Positions 49,949 through 59,174 of a stretch of 64,000 nucleotides of DNA are shown piece by piece. How positions within the stretch are numbered: position 1 is the stretch's first letter; every line of letters starts with the position of its first letter. The notes below the pieces were generated by a model that saw only the letters and a list, made by a program, of their open reading frames with translations, searched no databases and was not told the DNA's origin. The DNA comes from Pseudarthrobacter naphthalenicus (GTDB taxonomy: Bacteria; Actinomycetota; Actinomycetes; Actinomycetales; Micrococcaceae), in the NCBI RefSeq assembly GCF_029076445.1, contig NZ_JARESG010000005.1, positions 186,001 through 250,000 of the forward strand, given 5' to 3'. A program made the position numbers and the translations under genes.

Positions 49949-51286
49949 TCAGGGCATGGCTAGGGCGGCTTGCCACGCCAAAGCAGCGGTGGCGGGATGC
50001 GTGATGTCACTGTGCGCGCCCCCTGGCCCGCTGACTTTGCTAATTACTGATGAAGCGTCGATGTTATATATGCCGCCGGGCTTCAAGCCGTAATTCGTGG
50101 TCTCGTCGCCAATCGCGACATCGTGGGCGCCCTTAACGCCCTGGATGCCGAATGCGCCCAGCCCGCCGTAACGGGGGAGGTCCCCGAGGAGTACCTCTCC
50201 GGCGATTCCGGCACCCAAGGGATAGAAACGCCCGACGGCGTAGTCGTACGTCGAGCGGGTGGTGACAATAGGCCCGCGTACTATCTCCTCCTGTATAATC
50301 CGGTGGAAGTGTCCTGGATTCGCCTCCTCGGGCACCGTTCCTGCATACGCCCAGAGCGACAGGGCCCCCTGCACAAGGAACAGCGAACTGACAGGTCGGA
50401 CGGAAGTGATTCCGTCCGTTCCCGCGACCGCGGCACTGACTACGATGGAGCCGAAACTATGTCCCATTAGGTGGAAACGCACGCTCTCATCTGTTTCGTT
50501 CTGCAGGTCCCGCAAAAGCTTCGCCGCGCCATTCTCACCGAACGTGAGAGCCCGGGCCTTCATGGTCCAAAACGACAACTGGCGCAAAGGAGCGAGAATG
50601 GCGTCCCTTACACGATCGAAGATAGAGTCGCCGCTGAGAAGTCCCGACTCCTTGTCGGTGTCCTCGAGCGCTTGCTCGAACGCCTTCGCCGGATCCCACG
50701 CAGCGGCGGGAATCGGGTCCTCATTTCTGGCCTCTTCGAGGTGCAGCTCCCGGTACAGGATGAGGTATGCTCTGCGCACTGTGTCAGTCATTGCAGCGTG
50801 GCCACCAGGATCGGCAGCAGCGTCAAATATTGCGCCGAGGGCGTCTCGTGTGTCAAGGGAGTCGACGAGCATCGTGGAGTACATGTCCACGGCGTCCTCC
50901 ACGGTAATCACCCCTGTCGGCGTCGCTTCCCCGCCTAGCAACCCTACAGGGTCTGTGGAGATGATGGTGTCGTCGCCCCATGCTTTGCTCGGCCAATGCA
51001 CTCCGATGATCAGGGGACTGAAGGGGCGACCAAGGTTCGAGGGCCGGGTCTCTCTGCTCATCGTGAGCCACGCGTCATACTGCTGCATGGCGCCCTCGAC
51101 ATCGGAGTTCCAGCCGTGGCTGAGGAGGAACACGTCGGTGATACCTGATCCCGGCGCTGCTAGGGCGCTGCGTGCTGCTGTGCTACCGAGTTTGTCCGTG
51201 CCCTCCGGGAGTTCATCGCCGTTCTTGTCGTAGTGAATGAGATGGTACGACAGGTCCGGCCGCTCCGGTATGTGCCTGATGACCAT
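49949..51286 (-). CDS. Alpha/beta hydrolase paired with the CHAT protein
   Basis: 445 residues. Early strand [11 protein letters not shown] (oxyanion region, 52-62), nucleophile Ser277 in [11 protein letters not shown], catalytic His probably in [11 protein letters not shown] near the C-terminus. A helical insert (~140-265) may form a lid. No signal peptide, so cytoplasmic. It starts 39 bases after the CHAT gene on the same strand, so the two are co-transcribed. A plausible effector (lipase or esterase) released or activated by the CHAT protease; substrate unknown. Confidence 0.82.
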   Translation of the reverse strand: MVIRHIPERPDLSYHLIHYDKNGDELPEGTDKLGSTAARSALAAPGSGITDVFLLSHGWNSDVEGAMQQYDAWLTMSRETRPSNLGRPFSPLIIGVHWPSKAWGDDTIISTDPVGLLGGEATPTGVITVEDAVDMYSTMLVDSLDTRDALGAIFDAAADPGGHAAMTDTVRRAYLILYRELHLEEARNEDPIPAAAWDPAKAFEQALEDTDKESGLLSGDSIFDRVRDAILAPLRQLSFWTMKARALTFGENGAAKLLRDLQNETDESVRFHLMGHSFGSIVVSAAVAGTDGITSVRPVSSLFLVQGALSLWAYAGTVPEEANPGHFHRIIQEEIVRGPIVTTRSTYDYAVGRFYPLGAGIAGEVLLGDLPRYGGLGAFGIQGVKGAHDVAIGDETTNYGLKPGGIYNIDASSVISKVSGPGGAHSDITHPATAALAWQAALAMP

Positions 51287-51325
51287 GGAATTGTCCTTTC
51301 TGAGAGTGAGCGGCTGGGCGGACAG

Positions 51326-53515
51326 CTAGGGCGTAATGTGAGTGCGGATCGTTGCCGGTTGTATCCGGGTATCGCCATCGCAGTGCACGGCATACAGGAT
51401 GCCAAGAGGGTTATTGTGCTGCTCATAGTAATCGCGTCTCATTCGGAGGAAGATTTCGCCGAGGGAACCGCCGTCCAGGAATAGATCGAAGAAGGTCGTC
51501 GCCCAGTCTGCAGCGAAGAGGGCAGGTGTTTTGCATTCCGTTCCTATGACTCCGCGCGCACCCTTGGCCATGAAATAGGGTACGAAACCGTCGTAAAACA
51601 TGGGGGATAGCTCGGCGGATTCGCACGCGTTGATGAACACCAACGGGCTTCCTTCGAGTTGTACGGTGGTGGGTGCTTCGAGGTTCAAGTCGCCGAGCGT
51701 GATGTGTTCATCGCCGGAGAGCACGAGAAACGAGGCATCGGGTCCACCTCCGGTCAGCCCGGCTGCGTTTGCATGGCAGTAAAGATAGAGAATTTGATCG
51801 GGTGTCGCTCCGTTCTTGAGCGCGCTGACTAACTCGTCCCGTTTCGTACGGCTTACAACGGTGACGGGCGGCGTGAAATCGATAACGTCGTCCCAGTACG
51901 ACATTTGGCGGGCGACGAAATCAGCGGTCATCTGTTTGTCGATGCTCTCGTTGAAGTTAACGCTGACCGACAATCCCGCTGACTCGCTGTCGATAATGCC
52001 GTTGAGGGTCGTCAGCGTGTTCTGGAGCGGGATCTGCTCTAGGATGTGGCTCATCCCAAGGAATCGTTGCCAGTCGATGGCGTCGGGCTTCCATTCGTCG
52101 TCAATATAGAGAAGCCCCCACGGCACGGGGAAGTCCTGGGTCATAAGCTGGATCTTGAGGACCTCGTTCGTGTTGGTCGTCTGCTGGCGTAGCCATTCTC
52201 CGAGGCGTCGGGCGTCCTCGCCGCCAGCCGGGTGGTAGAAGATCTTTTGATAGAGGCGTAATCCAGCCTTGGCGAGGATTCCAAGTGCAGCGTCGCGGTC
52301 CTGCGTTGAGATGTCGAGCCCGTCCTGAAATGTGCGCTGTCCGACGACGTCCAGTAGTGCCTGGCGCGCCTGTTCGATGGCGGATGCCAGTTCCTGCTGG
52401 TTTATCGGAAGATGCACCCGCGCAGCTGTCGCTCCCCAAGCGGTGCAGGTGTAGCCTCCTTGGGGGCTTGCCTCGATGGCAAGACCGATGTCGCGCGGCT
52501 GGAGCCCGGCGGTAGCCGAGATAGGCCGCCCGAGCGACGATGACTTTAGTGGACTCTTAACGGCGTCCCCTATCTGGATGGTCAGGGTCAACTGCTGAAG
52601 GAAGTTGCCTGCGTGGTGGACGGTGGCGATCAGCTGGCAGCGCCCGCTCCTGCGCGGAACGATGTCGAACCGGGCCTTGCCCCGGGAGATGCCGGGCCGG
52701 CGGAACCGCAACGGCCGGCTCTGTTCGAGGATTTCGAAGTCGTCGCCGTTAAGCTGCACCGTCAGAATGACCTCTTCCGTGCCTTGGGGAATTAGGAAGC
52801 CGAAGGGCGCTCCACTGCCGATGAGCGTCTGTTTCTTCGCTGGATCGAGGCTGAACGCAAGTGTATAGGTCTCGCCGACGCTTAGAGGACGAGTGGTGTC
52901 AACATCTTCAAGTTCAGCGTTCAGCCACGCGCGCGCTGACTCAGGGTTTAACTTCTCGTCGCCACTGGCGGGGGCCGGTCCCGGTTCGTCGGCGGGTTCA
53001 GCCTCTTCGTATGCGTCAGGGGGGGCTGACCAGGGCGCCCCCCCGAGCAGTCCACCGGCATCGTCTTCATTCAGAGAGTCGTCCGGCCCGGCCAAGTCGG
53101 CTACGGCGTCCGATGGGCCCCACCCGCCGCCACCGCTTACCACCGGGCCTGCCGGTGCCGCACCGACAGGGGGAAATGGGTGGTGACCGGGCCGGGGCAA
53201 CTCTTTCCCTCGGGCCCACGTCTCCAAGCGTTTTGCCAAGTCATCATTCCGCCGCAGCACAGCCTCGAGCGCAGTTGCGAACGCCCGATGGGCCTGATCG
53301 TCGTCGGGGGCTCGCTTGATGTCTGCCAACGGGCCAATGAGGGTGCCGTGCTGTTTAGCCGCGGTCTCCATTTCGGCCCACAGGTATGCGTCGCCCGCAG
53401 CCAGGTCCTCTTTCGCTTCGCGATCTGGACCACGTTCAGTCTGCTTCAAAAAGTACAGGCGCAGAGCGTTAGCGGCACGCTGTGCCACCTGCCTAATCGA
53501 TAGTCGCGGGCTCAT
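51326..53515 (-). CDS. CHAT-domain (caspase-like) protease with beta-sandwich middle domain
   Basis: 729 residues from ATG 53513-53515 with GAGGTGG upstream. N-terminal ~115 residues helical; Pro/Gly/acidic linker (~120-200); middle beta-rich domain (~205-330, GETYTLAFSLDP, FLIPQGTEEVILTVQLNGDD) like a discoidin/Ig-type module; C-terminal CHAT protease with His581 in LYLYCHANAAG and Cys631 in PLVFINACESAE, the caspase/separase dyad. The final part (GVIGTECKTPALFAADWATT) is also typical. No NTPase in the same protein. Likely a protease activated during conflict. Confidence 0.88.
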   Translation of the reverse strand: MSPRLSIRQVAQRAANALRLYFLKQTERGPDREAKEDLAAGDAYLWAEMETAAKQHGTLIGPLADIKRAPDDDQAHRAFATALEAVLRRNDDLAKRLETWARGKELPRPGHHPFPPVGAAPAGPVVSGGGGWGPSDAVADLAGPDDSLNEDDAGGLLGGAPWSAPPDAYEEAEPADEPGPAPASGDEKLNPESARAWLNAELEDVDTTRPLSVGETYTLAFSLDPAKKQTLIGSGAPFGFLIPQGTEEVILTVQLNGDDFEILEQSRPLRFRRPGISRGKARFDIVPRRSGRCQLIATVHHAGNFLQQLTLTIQIGDAVKSPLKSSSLGRPISATAGLQPRDIGLAIEASPQGGYTCTAWGATAARVHLPINQQELASAIEQARQALLDVVGQRTFQDGLDISTQDRDAALGILAKAGLRLYQKIFYHPAGGEDARRLGEWLRQQTTNTNEVLKIQLMTQDFPVPWGLLYIDDEWKPDAIDWQRFLGMSHILEQIPLQNTLTTLNGIIDSESAGLSVSVNFNESIDKQMTADFVARQMSYWDDVIDFTPPVTVVSRTKRDELVSALKNGATPDQILYLYCHANAAGLTGGGPDASFLVLSGDEHITLGDLNLEAPTTVQLEGSPLVFINACESAELSPMFYDGFVPYFMAKGARGVIGTECKTPALFAADWATTFFDLFLDGGSLGEIFLRMRRDYYEQHNNPLGILYAVHCDGDTRIQPATIRTHITP

Positions 53516-53798
53516 GACGCCACCTCTAACGGAACATGTGCGGGTCTAAATAGTGGCCCAGTCTCCGTGTCCTGTCCATACCCGGTAGGCCTGTTCGGCG
53601 AAGAAACACTAAAGTTTAACCCTAAACCGGTAGGCGTCCCCGCACGAAACGTATGCACAAGGCGGATGTCCTTCGCTGGACCCGCCTGAGCCAATGATCA
53701 TCCGAGCCGGCTGTCAAGCGAACTGCCCGAAATACATCGTTCCCGGCCCGAAATATAATTCGTATTGGTTTGGCCCTCGTCTGCGCTATGGGGGAGCG

Positions 53799-54827
53799 TC
53801 ACATCGTCATGTTTTCGCCCCGTGGACCGGGCCCCTTAATCTCGTCATTCATGGGAGCTGCGTTCCTCTGCCGGATGTGTTCCCTCCAATCGCCGTGTGG
53901 TACGAGGGGCAGATCCCGAGTTTGGCGATTATACATGTAGACCCAGACGTCCAGGTTCGCGGGTTCCTTCAATCTCACCACTTGGCGGACGTATAGAGAT
54001 TCGCGGGCCTTGTGAGCATCAAACCTCTCAAACTTATCCAAAGCACGAAAAGCTTGGACGGAGCGGGAGTCCGACAGGGGAAATTTAAGGCGGTACAACT
54101 CGCCGTTGACGCTTCCTTCACCTGCTACCAGCCCCGGATAGCTTCCCAAGTCATAGAGGCAGCCTTCGATCGTGCACGCACCGAAAAAATCAAAGTACTC
54201 AGTGAAGTGAGGGGCGTCTTCAGGCGCGAGGTCAGACATTAATGACCCGTAAACGGCGACGTACTCCGAAATTTGATACGCAGGCTGTTTTCCATCAGTA
54301 CCCACGCCGTCATCGCTGGCAAGCTCATGCGATAGGCGCTCCCAGTCCCAAGTCGCACAGTAGCGGCGCAAGGCCCCCTTATCCGAGTGCTTCATCAAGT
54401 CGAACCAGTACCGGAACAATGCCAAACGGTCATCCTTCGCGAGGTGTTCATTGTGCTCGAGATAGAGAATCCACTCGAAATAATTTAGTAGTCTATCAAC
54501 CTCGTGCAGGATCTCAGCTTGCCTCAGAGTTCGGGGCACATCGCGGTCTGTTAAGCGCCGCTCAAGAAGAGGTGCGACGCTGTCTTTGTATTCGTATTGG
54601 AGGAGAGATCGGGCAGTGAGGAATTCGTCCGAAAGGTAAAACTGCTCGAACATGCTTTGGAGCCAATGCGCAGCCTCAGTTCGTTTCGACTCTTTGTAGA
54701 GGTAAACAGCGCGTAGCGCTGCAAAGCTCGCACCGATGGCGAGCACGACGTTGGCGATTGCTGCCACAACGGTGCCAAACGCGGACCAATCGGCAGCGGA
54801 CCATGTGACAAACCAAACGTTCGTCAT
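53799..54827 (-). CDS. Membrane-anchored helical protein fused to gamma-glutamylcyclotransferase-like domain
   Basis: 342 residues from ATG 54827 (AAGGTG upstream; a GTG nine bases earlier is possible). One transmembrane helix (FGTVVAAIANVVLAIGASFAAL), a DUF4760-like helical region (~45-170), and a C-terminal GGCT-fold domain: VAVYGSLM (191-198), TIEGCLYDLGSYPGLVAGEG, VNGELYRL, acidic LDKFERF (263-269), YVRQVVRL and WVYMYN. The YGSL and LDxFE motifs suggest an active cyclotransferase. The fusion to a membrane helix is unusual. Confidence 0.75.
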   Translation of the reverse strand: MTNVWFVTWSAADWSAFGTVVAAIANVVLAIGASFAALRAVYLYKESKRTEAAHWLQSMFEQFYLSDEFLTARSLLQYEYKDSVAPLLERRLTDRDVPRTLRQAEILHEVDRLLNYFEWILYLEHNEHLAKDDRLALFRYWFDLMKHSDKGALRRYCATWDWERLSHELASDDGVGTDGKQPAYQISEYVAVYGSLMSDLAPEDAPHFTEYFDFFGACTIEGCLYDLGSYPGLVAGEGSVNGELYRLKFPLSDSRSVQAFRALDKFERFDAHKARESLYVRQVVRLKEPANLDVWVYMYNRQTRDLPLVPHGDWREHIRQRNAAPMNDEIKGPGPRGENMTM

Positions 54828-54892
54828 AACATGCACCTTACTAGCAGCAAAGTCAATCGCACAGAGTTCGCTCTTTGGACTTGGAGGAATAC

Positions 54893-56263
54893 ATGAGAAG
54901 GACGGGCTTGGTAGTTCAGGAAGAGGACATCTACCTTTTGCATGACGTCAATCTTCGGCGCTACTGGGAGTTCGGAGAAAATGCTGGCCTGAGTTCGAAA
55001 CAACGCTACACATTGCTTCGATGGGCACGCTCGGCGGCAGGACAAGTTGAGAAAGATCACGATCACGGCAAAGTTGTCTACGCCGTCGCCCAATTCGTAC
55101 ATGATGCTATGCCGCCAGGTGACATTGAGGGAACGGAATCACCTCCGCGCCGCCTGGCCTGGATCATCGATACCGGCGTCGGCGAATGCGGTGTGAGGCC
55201 GCCACACAGTGGTCCCGAGGGTAAGGAGTCGGTCCGCTGGGTCTGTATAAATGCCGCACAGCTTGCAGCCGGAATGCTAAGAGAGCTCGGCTACCCTGTC
55301 AGAGAATGCAACGTTATCCTGGCCCAGAACGGCTCATATCTAAGCGGCTTTACTGGGGCGGTATATCAGGAAGCAGCCCTGCAGGTTTGGTTTACTGGGG
55401 GATGGCATTGGGTCGATCCGTATCTGCTGATTTTCGACCCTGCGGCTACTCGGGACGACAGCAGCCGATACAAAGTCGACCAGCCTTGCTATTGGTCCGG
55501 AACAACAACCCCCATATCGTGGCTACCGGGCCGGCAAGGCGACCTATGGGTGCCTTTCGGGGTCCAAGAGTCGTTGGGGAGCGACCTTCATAAGCGGTTC
55601 TATCCTCGGAAACTGGATGACAAAGGGTGTGAGCATCCTCACGTTGCCGGAAGTAGGGTTCGCCGCATCAGTTCCGTGGTCGATCGAAGAGGAGGTACCG
55701 TCACATCGGGTATTTTCATTCGAACACCAACACCTGGCGTCACTTTGTCGTTGGAGGATGCGTTAGGACGGAAATCGGATGCCAAACATCGCGAAATTCC
55801 AGGCTCGATTCACATTGCCCGGGGCACGCCGTTCACAGCATTCGATACCCGAGTACTACGGCCCGCTCCTGGGTGGGGTGCCGATAGAGACTTGGCACAT
55901 CATGAAACAATTTTTTTCGGAACTCAGTCCCTCCTGGCGTCTTGGGAGGAAATCGGTCATCACCCACTAGTCCTGACCGTAGAAGGTCCCGCACGTGCCA
56001 GTGTCGAAGTTTCCGATGAGACCACGGCAGGAGACCACGTCATAACCGTTTGTGGACTGCCGCCCATAGTGCGTATACCTAACGGATCGGCGAAATGCTC
56101 CGTGGACATCTACATTGATCCCTTAGATGCTCAATTCCACTCGTCCTTCTCCTTGCTCGCGGCCAGAGGTTTCCTTGATTACGGCATGTACTGGCCCGCC
56201 ACGGTTGATATCCGGGCAATAAGAGAACGGTCGCGCATCGCGTCTTCAGAAGAAAAACCGTGA
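54893..56263 (+). CDS. Transglutaminase-like fold protein with divergent active site
   Basis: 456 residues from ATG 54893 (GGAGGA five bases upstream; TTG 54875 also open). The region RWVCINAAQLAAGMLRELGY followed by PVRECNV matches the Cys block of the transglutaminase/papain-like fold (Cys118); GGWHWVDPYLL supplies the W-x-V-D-P block (Asp175). The usual His before it appears replaced (AALQVWFTGGW). The C-terminal ~250 residues are beta-rich, not recognised. Divergent from the GGCT fusion with 65 bases between starts, so possibly co-regulated. Confidence 0.65.
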   Translation: MRRTGLVVQEEDIYLLHDVNLRRYWEFGENAGLSSKQRYTLLRWARSAAGQVEKDHDHGKVVYAVAQFVHDAMPPGDIEGTESPPRRLAWIIDTGVGECGVRPPHSGPEGKESVRWVCINAAQLAAGMLRELGYPVRECNVILAQNGSYLSGFTGAVYQEAALQVWFTGGWHWVDPYLLIFDPAATRDDSSRYKVDQPCYWSGTTTPISWLPGRQGDLWVPFGVQESLGSDLHKRFYPRKLDDKGCEHPHVAGSRVRRISSVVDRRGGTVTSGIFIRTPTPGVTLSLEDALGRKSDAKHREIPGSIHIARGTPFTAFDTRVLRPAPGWGADRDLAHHETIFFGTQSLLASWEEIGHHPLVLTVEGPARASVEVSDETTAGDHVITVCGLPPIVRIPNGSAKCSVDIYIDPLDAQFHSSFSLLAARGFLDYGMYWPATVDIRAIRERSRIASSEEKP

Positions 56264-56608
56264 TAGTCGACGTATGCATAATTGCAGGCAACTTGGGAAG
56301 TTTGCGTGCCAGATGCGTGCTCGAAGGCTGAGGAGCCTCGCTAATGAGCAGGCTGGCAGGGTTCTGTGCAAGGCATGTATCCGACCTAATTGACGACGAG
56401 TCAAGCTCCAGCGCAGAGCCGACGCAGCTCCTGCGACACCCCGCCCTGATTAGCGATCTGCAGTCTGGCGCTGATGGCCCAGCCGAGTGGCGCGCAGTCT
56501 CAGACCCGGTCGCTAGGTGGGTTTGGCGCTTCCAGGCGGTCTCAATAGGACGTTTTTGGAGGACACCTGTGAGCCAATTTGTGTTTCTTGGAACCTGGCG
56601 GCAGAAAA
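56264..56608. other. Stretch without a recognisable gene
   Basis: About 345 bases between the transglutaminase-like gene and the LysR gene. An open frame on the plus strand (from 56344) gives no motif, and it overlaps the antisense of the LysR end. Nothing supported. Confidence 0.5.
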
Positions 56609-57538
56609 TTACGGAAATGGTATGCCCTCCGAGCGGGCCACAGACAGTGTGGCGACAGTCCGAAGGGCTTGGATCAGGGCAAGAACCGGCTCCCTGCGGT
56701 CGCGCTGACGGCTCGCCGCAAAAAAGCTAATGGGCGGCACGCCGAGTAGTTGCACCGCAGCCAACCCTGGCCCTAGGTGTTTGGCGAACGGTGCCGGAAT
56801 TGTCGCGAGTCCTGCGCCGCGAGCCACGCTGGCCAGCACGGTCGACGAGTATTCAGCCCGGATGTCAACCAACCTGGCGTCCCTCGCGGGTCGAATATCG
56901 CCCAGATACCACTGTCCCATCCATGCTAGGGGCAGGGAGGAATCGTAAACTATGGGTTCCTCCGCGAAGTCTTCCGCCCTAACAGGATGAGGTCGAGCCC
57001 ATTCATGTCCGGCAGGAACGATGCCCGTCCGGTTCACGGCCACCAGCGGTGCCGAATCTATGCTGCGATGCTGGACCGGAGACGCGGTCCACACCACGTC
57101 CATCTGGCCATCGAGCAGAGCGGTGGTCAGAGACTGGAATGGTATTCCGTGGCACGAGAGCCTCACGTCGGCGACCAGATGGAGGAGAACGTTTCTAATT
57201 TCGGCGAGCTCGGCACGCGTTGGATACTCACCCAGGGCGCCCGGCACCCCCAGCCGAACATGATAAAGGCCAGGGTCATTTCTCGCTGCACGCCGGGCTA
57301 CTGATGCCTGCGCCAACAGCGGTCCTGCCTCCCTAGCAAATCGTATCCCCGCGGGGGTTAGGGCCAGCATGCCTAGGGGACCCCGGTCGACCAGTTCGAT
57401 CCCGACCTGATGCTCAAGGCGGCGGATCCGCTTACTCAGGGCCGAGGAGGACAGATTGAGACGGACAGCGGCCCGGGCAAAATGATGTTCGTCGACGAGC
57501 ATCAGAAAGCTAGCTACGCACCCCAAGTCCAGATCCAT
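56609..57538 (-). CDS. LysR-family transcriptional regulator
   Basis: 309 residues from ATG 57538. N-terminal winged helix: DLGCVASFLMLVDEHHFARA followed by AVRLNLSSSALSKRIRRLEH and LTPAGIRFAREAGPLL; then the two-lobed effector domain (VRLGVPGALGEYPTRAEL, LLDGQMDVVWTASPV, GAGLATIPAPFAKHL). Sequence before the ATG is rejected as non-conserved. No obvious target: the neighbours are not metabolic genes, and the effector cannot be deduced. Confidence 0.88.
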   Translation of the reverse strand: MDLDLGCVASFLMLVDEHHFARAAVRLNLSSSALSKRIRRLEHQVGIELVDRGPLGMLALTPAGIRFAREAGPLLAQASVARRAARNDPGLYHVRLGVPGALGEYPTRAELAEIRNVLLHLVADVRLSCHGIPFQSLTTALLDGQMDVVWTASPVQHRSIDSAPLVAVNRTGIVPAGHEWARPHPVRAEDFAEEPIVYDSSLPLAWMGQWYLGDIRPARDARLVDIRAEYSSTVLASVARGAGLATIPAPFAKHLGPGLAAVQLLGVPPISFFAASRQRDRREPVLALIQALRTVATLSVARSEGIPFP

Positions 57539-57772
57539 CGGCGCTCCTGCCCAACCTGTGGGTGCCAGCGTATAACCGGGCCAAAGAAGGTTCAATGGCT
57601 ACCCGGTTGACCGAGGCTGGCGTCCTTCGGGAGTTGATCACGTCGTCAAGCTGCGTTTCCTATCTGGAAAGGCCTCTTCGTTTAGTTATAAAAGGGGCCT
57701 ATCTTGGCGAGTATTGGCACCCTTCCTGATCCTTCCGGGCCGGGACAAATGCCTACTAGTGAGGAGCTGGAC

Positions 57773-59116
57773 ATGCCACGGGAACTGAACAATGCCGAAA
57801 CCGCGAACCAGAAAATTGACGTCAGGGCGGCGAGGATCAGCACATCGCCTTTTGGGGGCATCCGGATTCCATCCTTGATTTCCGGGGAAGGTAATCTGCG
57901 TCGCAAGTACGAGACCCTCGGCGGGGCCGCTGTCCTCGGTGAGCCGATCAGCAAGGAGGAGGGCATAATCTGGACTTTCGCGAATGGATCCTGCCTTTGT
58001 TATAACCAGCACCTCTTCCGGGCCTTCGAAATCCACGGAGACATCTACACCAAGTGGATTGCCATGGGCGGCCTGCGGTGGGGCGCTCCCTGCACCGATG
58101 AGACCAGTACTCCAGATGGGGTCGGGCGGTACAACCACTTCAACGCCAACACAGCATCGATCTACTGGACGCCGAACACCGGGGCCGCAGCGATCTGGGG
58201 TGCGATTCGAGAGAAGTGGGCGCAGATTGGGTGGGAGAGGTCTGTCCTTGGCTATCCGGTGACGGACGAGACCGGCACTCCGGACGGCATCGGGCGGTAT
58301 AACCACTTCAGCAACGCCGGATCCGTTTACTGGACGCCCGAAACTGGTGCCCATGTCATTTACGGCGGCATCCGCGCGCGCTGGGAGGAGTTGGGCTGGG
58401 AGACCTCCTACTTGGGCTACCCGACCAGTGATGAGGTGGACTTTGCCGACGGCGGACGGGCCAACGAATTCCAGAATGGCGGAATTTACTGGTGGCCTGA
58501 TACCGGAGCGATCGACTTGCGTGACGTCATCGTCCACTACACGGGACTCTATTGCTTTGGTGAGACGGACTGGGACCAAGGGTCTAGCTCGGACGAACCG
58601 TACGTCATCGTAAGCCTCTCCACACCCCAGGTCGCAACCGTGCACGTTTCACAGATATATGGGGAAGTGGACGCCGGGGAATCCCGTCCCGACCTAATGG
58701 AAATCTATCGCGGACGACCATATGGTTTGAACCTCAGCACGGTGGTGATGGAGAACGACTTCGGCGATCCGAACAAGTACAAGGAAGACATTCAGAAGAT
58801 TGTGATGGGCGTCCACACGGCTGGCACTATCGCCCTTGGGCTCATCCCTGTCGTGGGGCCGCTCATCGCCGCCGTTGCCGGCCCCGCGCTCGGGTCTCTG
58901 ATGCCGAGTATTGGAGGCGCCATCAACGACGCCTTCGATTGGGGCGATGACCGTATCGGCGGTACGAATGTGACGGTGTCGGCAAAGCAGATGGTAGTGC
59001 TAGCCGCCCGGACAGCGAACACGAACTGGCACACCATCGGTTACAAGGTAGAGAGCGGGCTGATCTCCGGCGGGGGCGCCTCCTACAAGGCTTATTACGG
59101 CATCGTCCCAGCTTAG
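57773..59116 (+). CDS. LGFP-repeat protein with hydrophobic C-terminal segment
   Basis: 447 residues from ATG 57773, which has GAGGAG six bases upstream; an earlier in-frame start at 57704 is less likely. Four LGFP-type repeats (~45-245): KYETLGGAAVLGEPISKEEG, GGLRWGAPCTDETSTPDGVG, WERSVLGYPVTDETGTPDGI and WETSYLGYPTSDEVDFADGG, interleaved with IYWTPNTGA-like strands. LGFP repeats bind cell-envelope polymers. The C-terminal domain ends in a glycine/alanine-rich hydrophobic stretch (TIALGLIPVVGPLIAAVAGP). No signal peptide is visible, which is odd for an envelope protein. Confidence 0.82.
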   Translation: MPRELNNAETANQKIDVRAARISTSPFGGIRIPSLISGEGNLRRKYETLGGAAVLGEPISKEEGIIWTFANGSCLCYNQHLFRAFEIHGDIYTKWIAMGGLRWGAPCTDETSTPDGVGRYNHFNANTASIYWTPNTGAAAIWGAIREKWAQIGWERSVLGYPVTDETGTPDGIGRYNHFSNAGSVYWTPETGAHVIYGGIRARWEELGWETSYLGYPTSDEVDFADGGRANEFQNGGIYWWPDTGAIDLRDVIVHYTGLYCFGETDWDQGSSSDEPYVIVSLSTPQVATVHVSQIYGEVDAGESRPDLMEIYRGRPYGLNLSTVVMENDFGDPNKYKEDIQKIVMGVHTAGTIALGLIPVVGPLIAAVAGPALGSLMPSIGGAINDAFDWGDDRIGGTNVTVSAKQMVVLAARTANTNWHTIGYKVESGLISGGGASYKAYYGIVPA

Positions 59117-59149
59117 GTATTAGCGTCCAGATTAGAGGCTGTCCGGTTC

Positions 59150-59174
59150 CTCTCTCGACGACACAACGAGAGAG
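59150..59174 (+). terminator. Hairpin downstream of the LGFP gene
   Basis: CTCTCTCG (59150-59157), 9-base loop, CGAGAGAG (59167-59174). Eight-base perfect stem 33 bases after the stop codon; no T-run follows. Candidate terminator. Confidence 0.5.

Noticed and set aside
56344..56730. 128-residue plus-strand open frame upstream of and antisense to the LysR gene end
   Set aside because: No motif, atypical composition, and overlaps a clear LysR gene.
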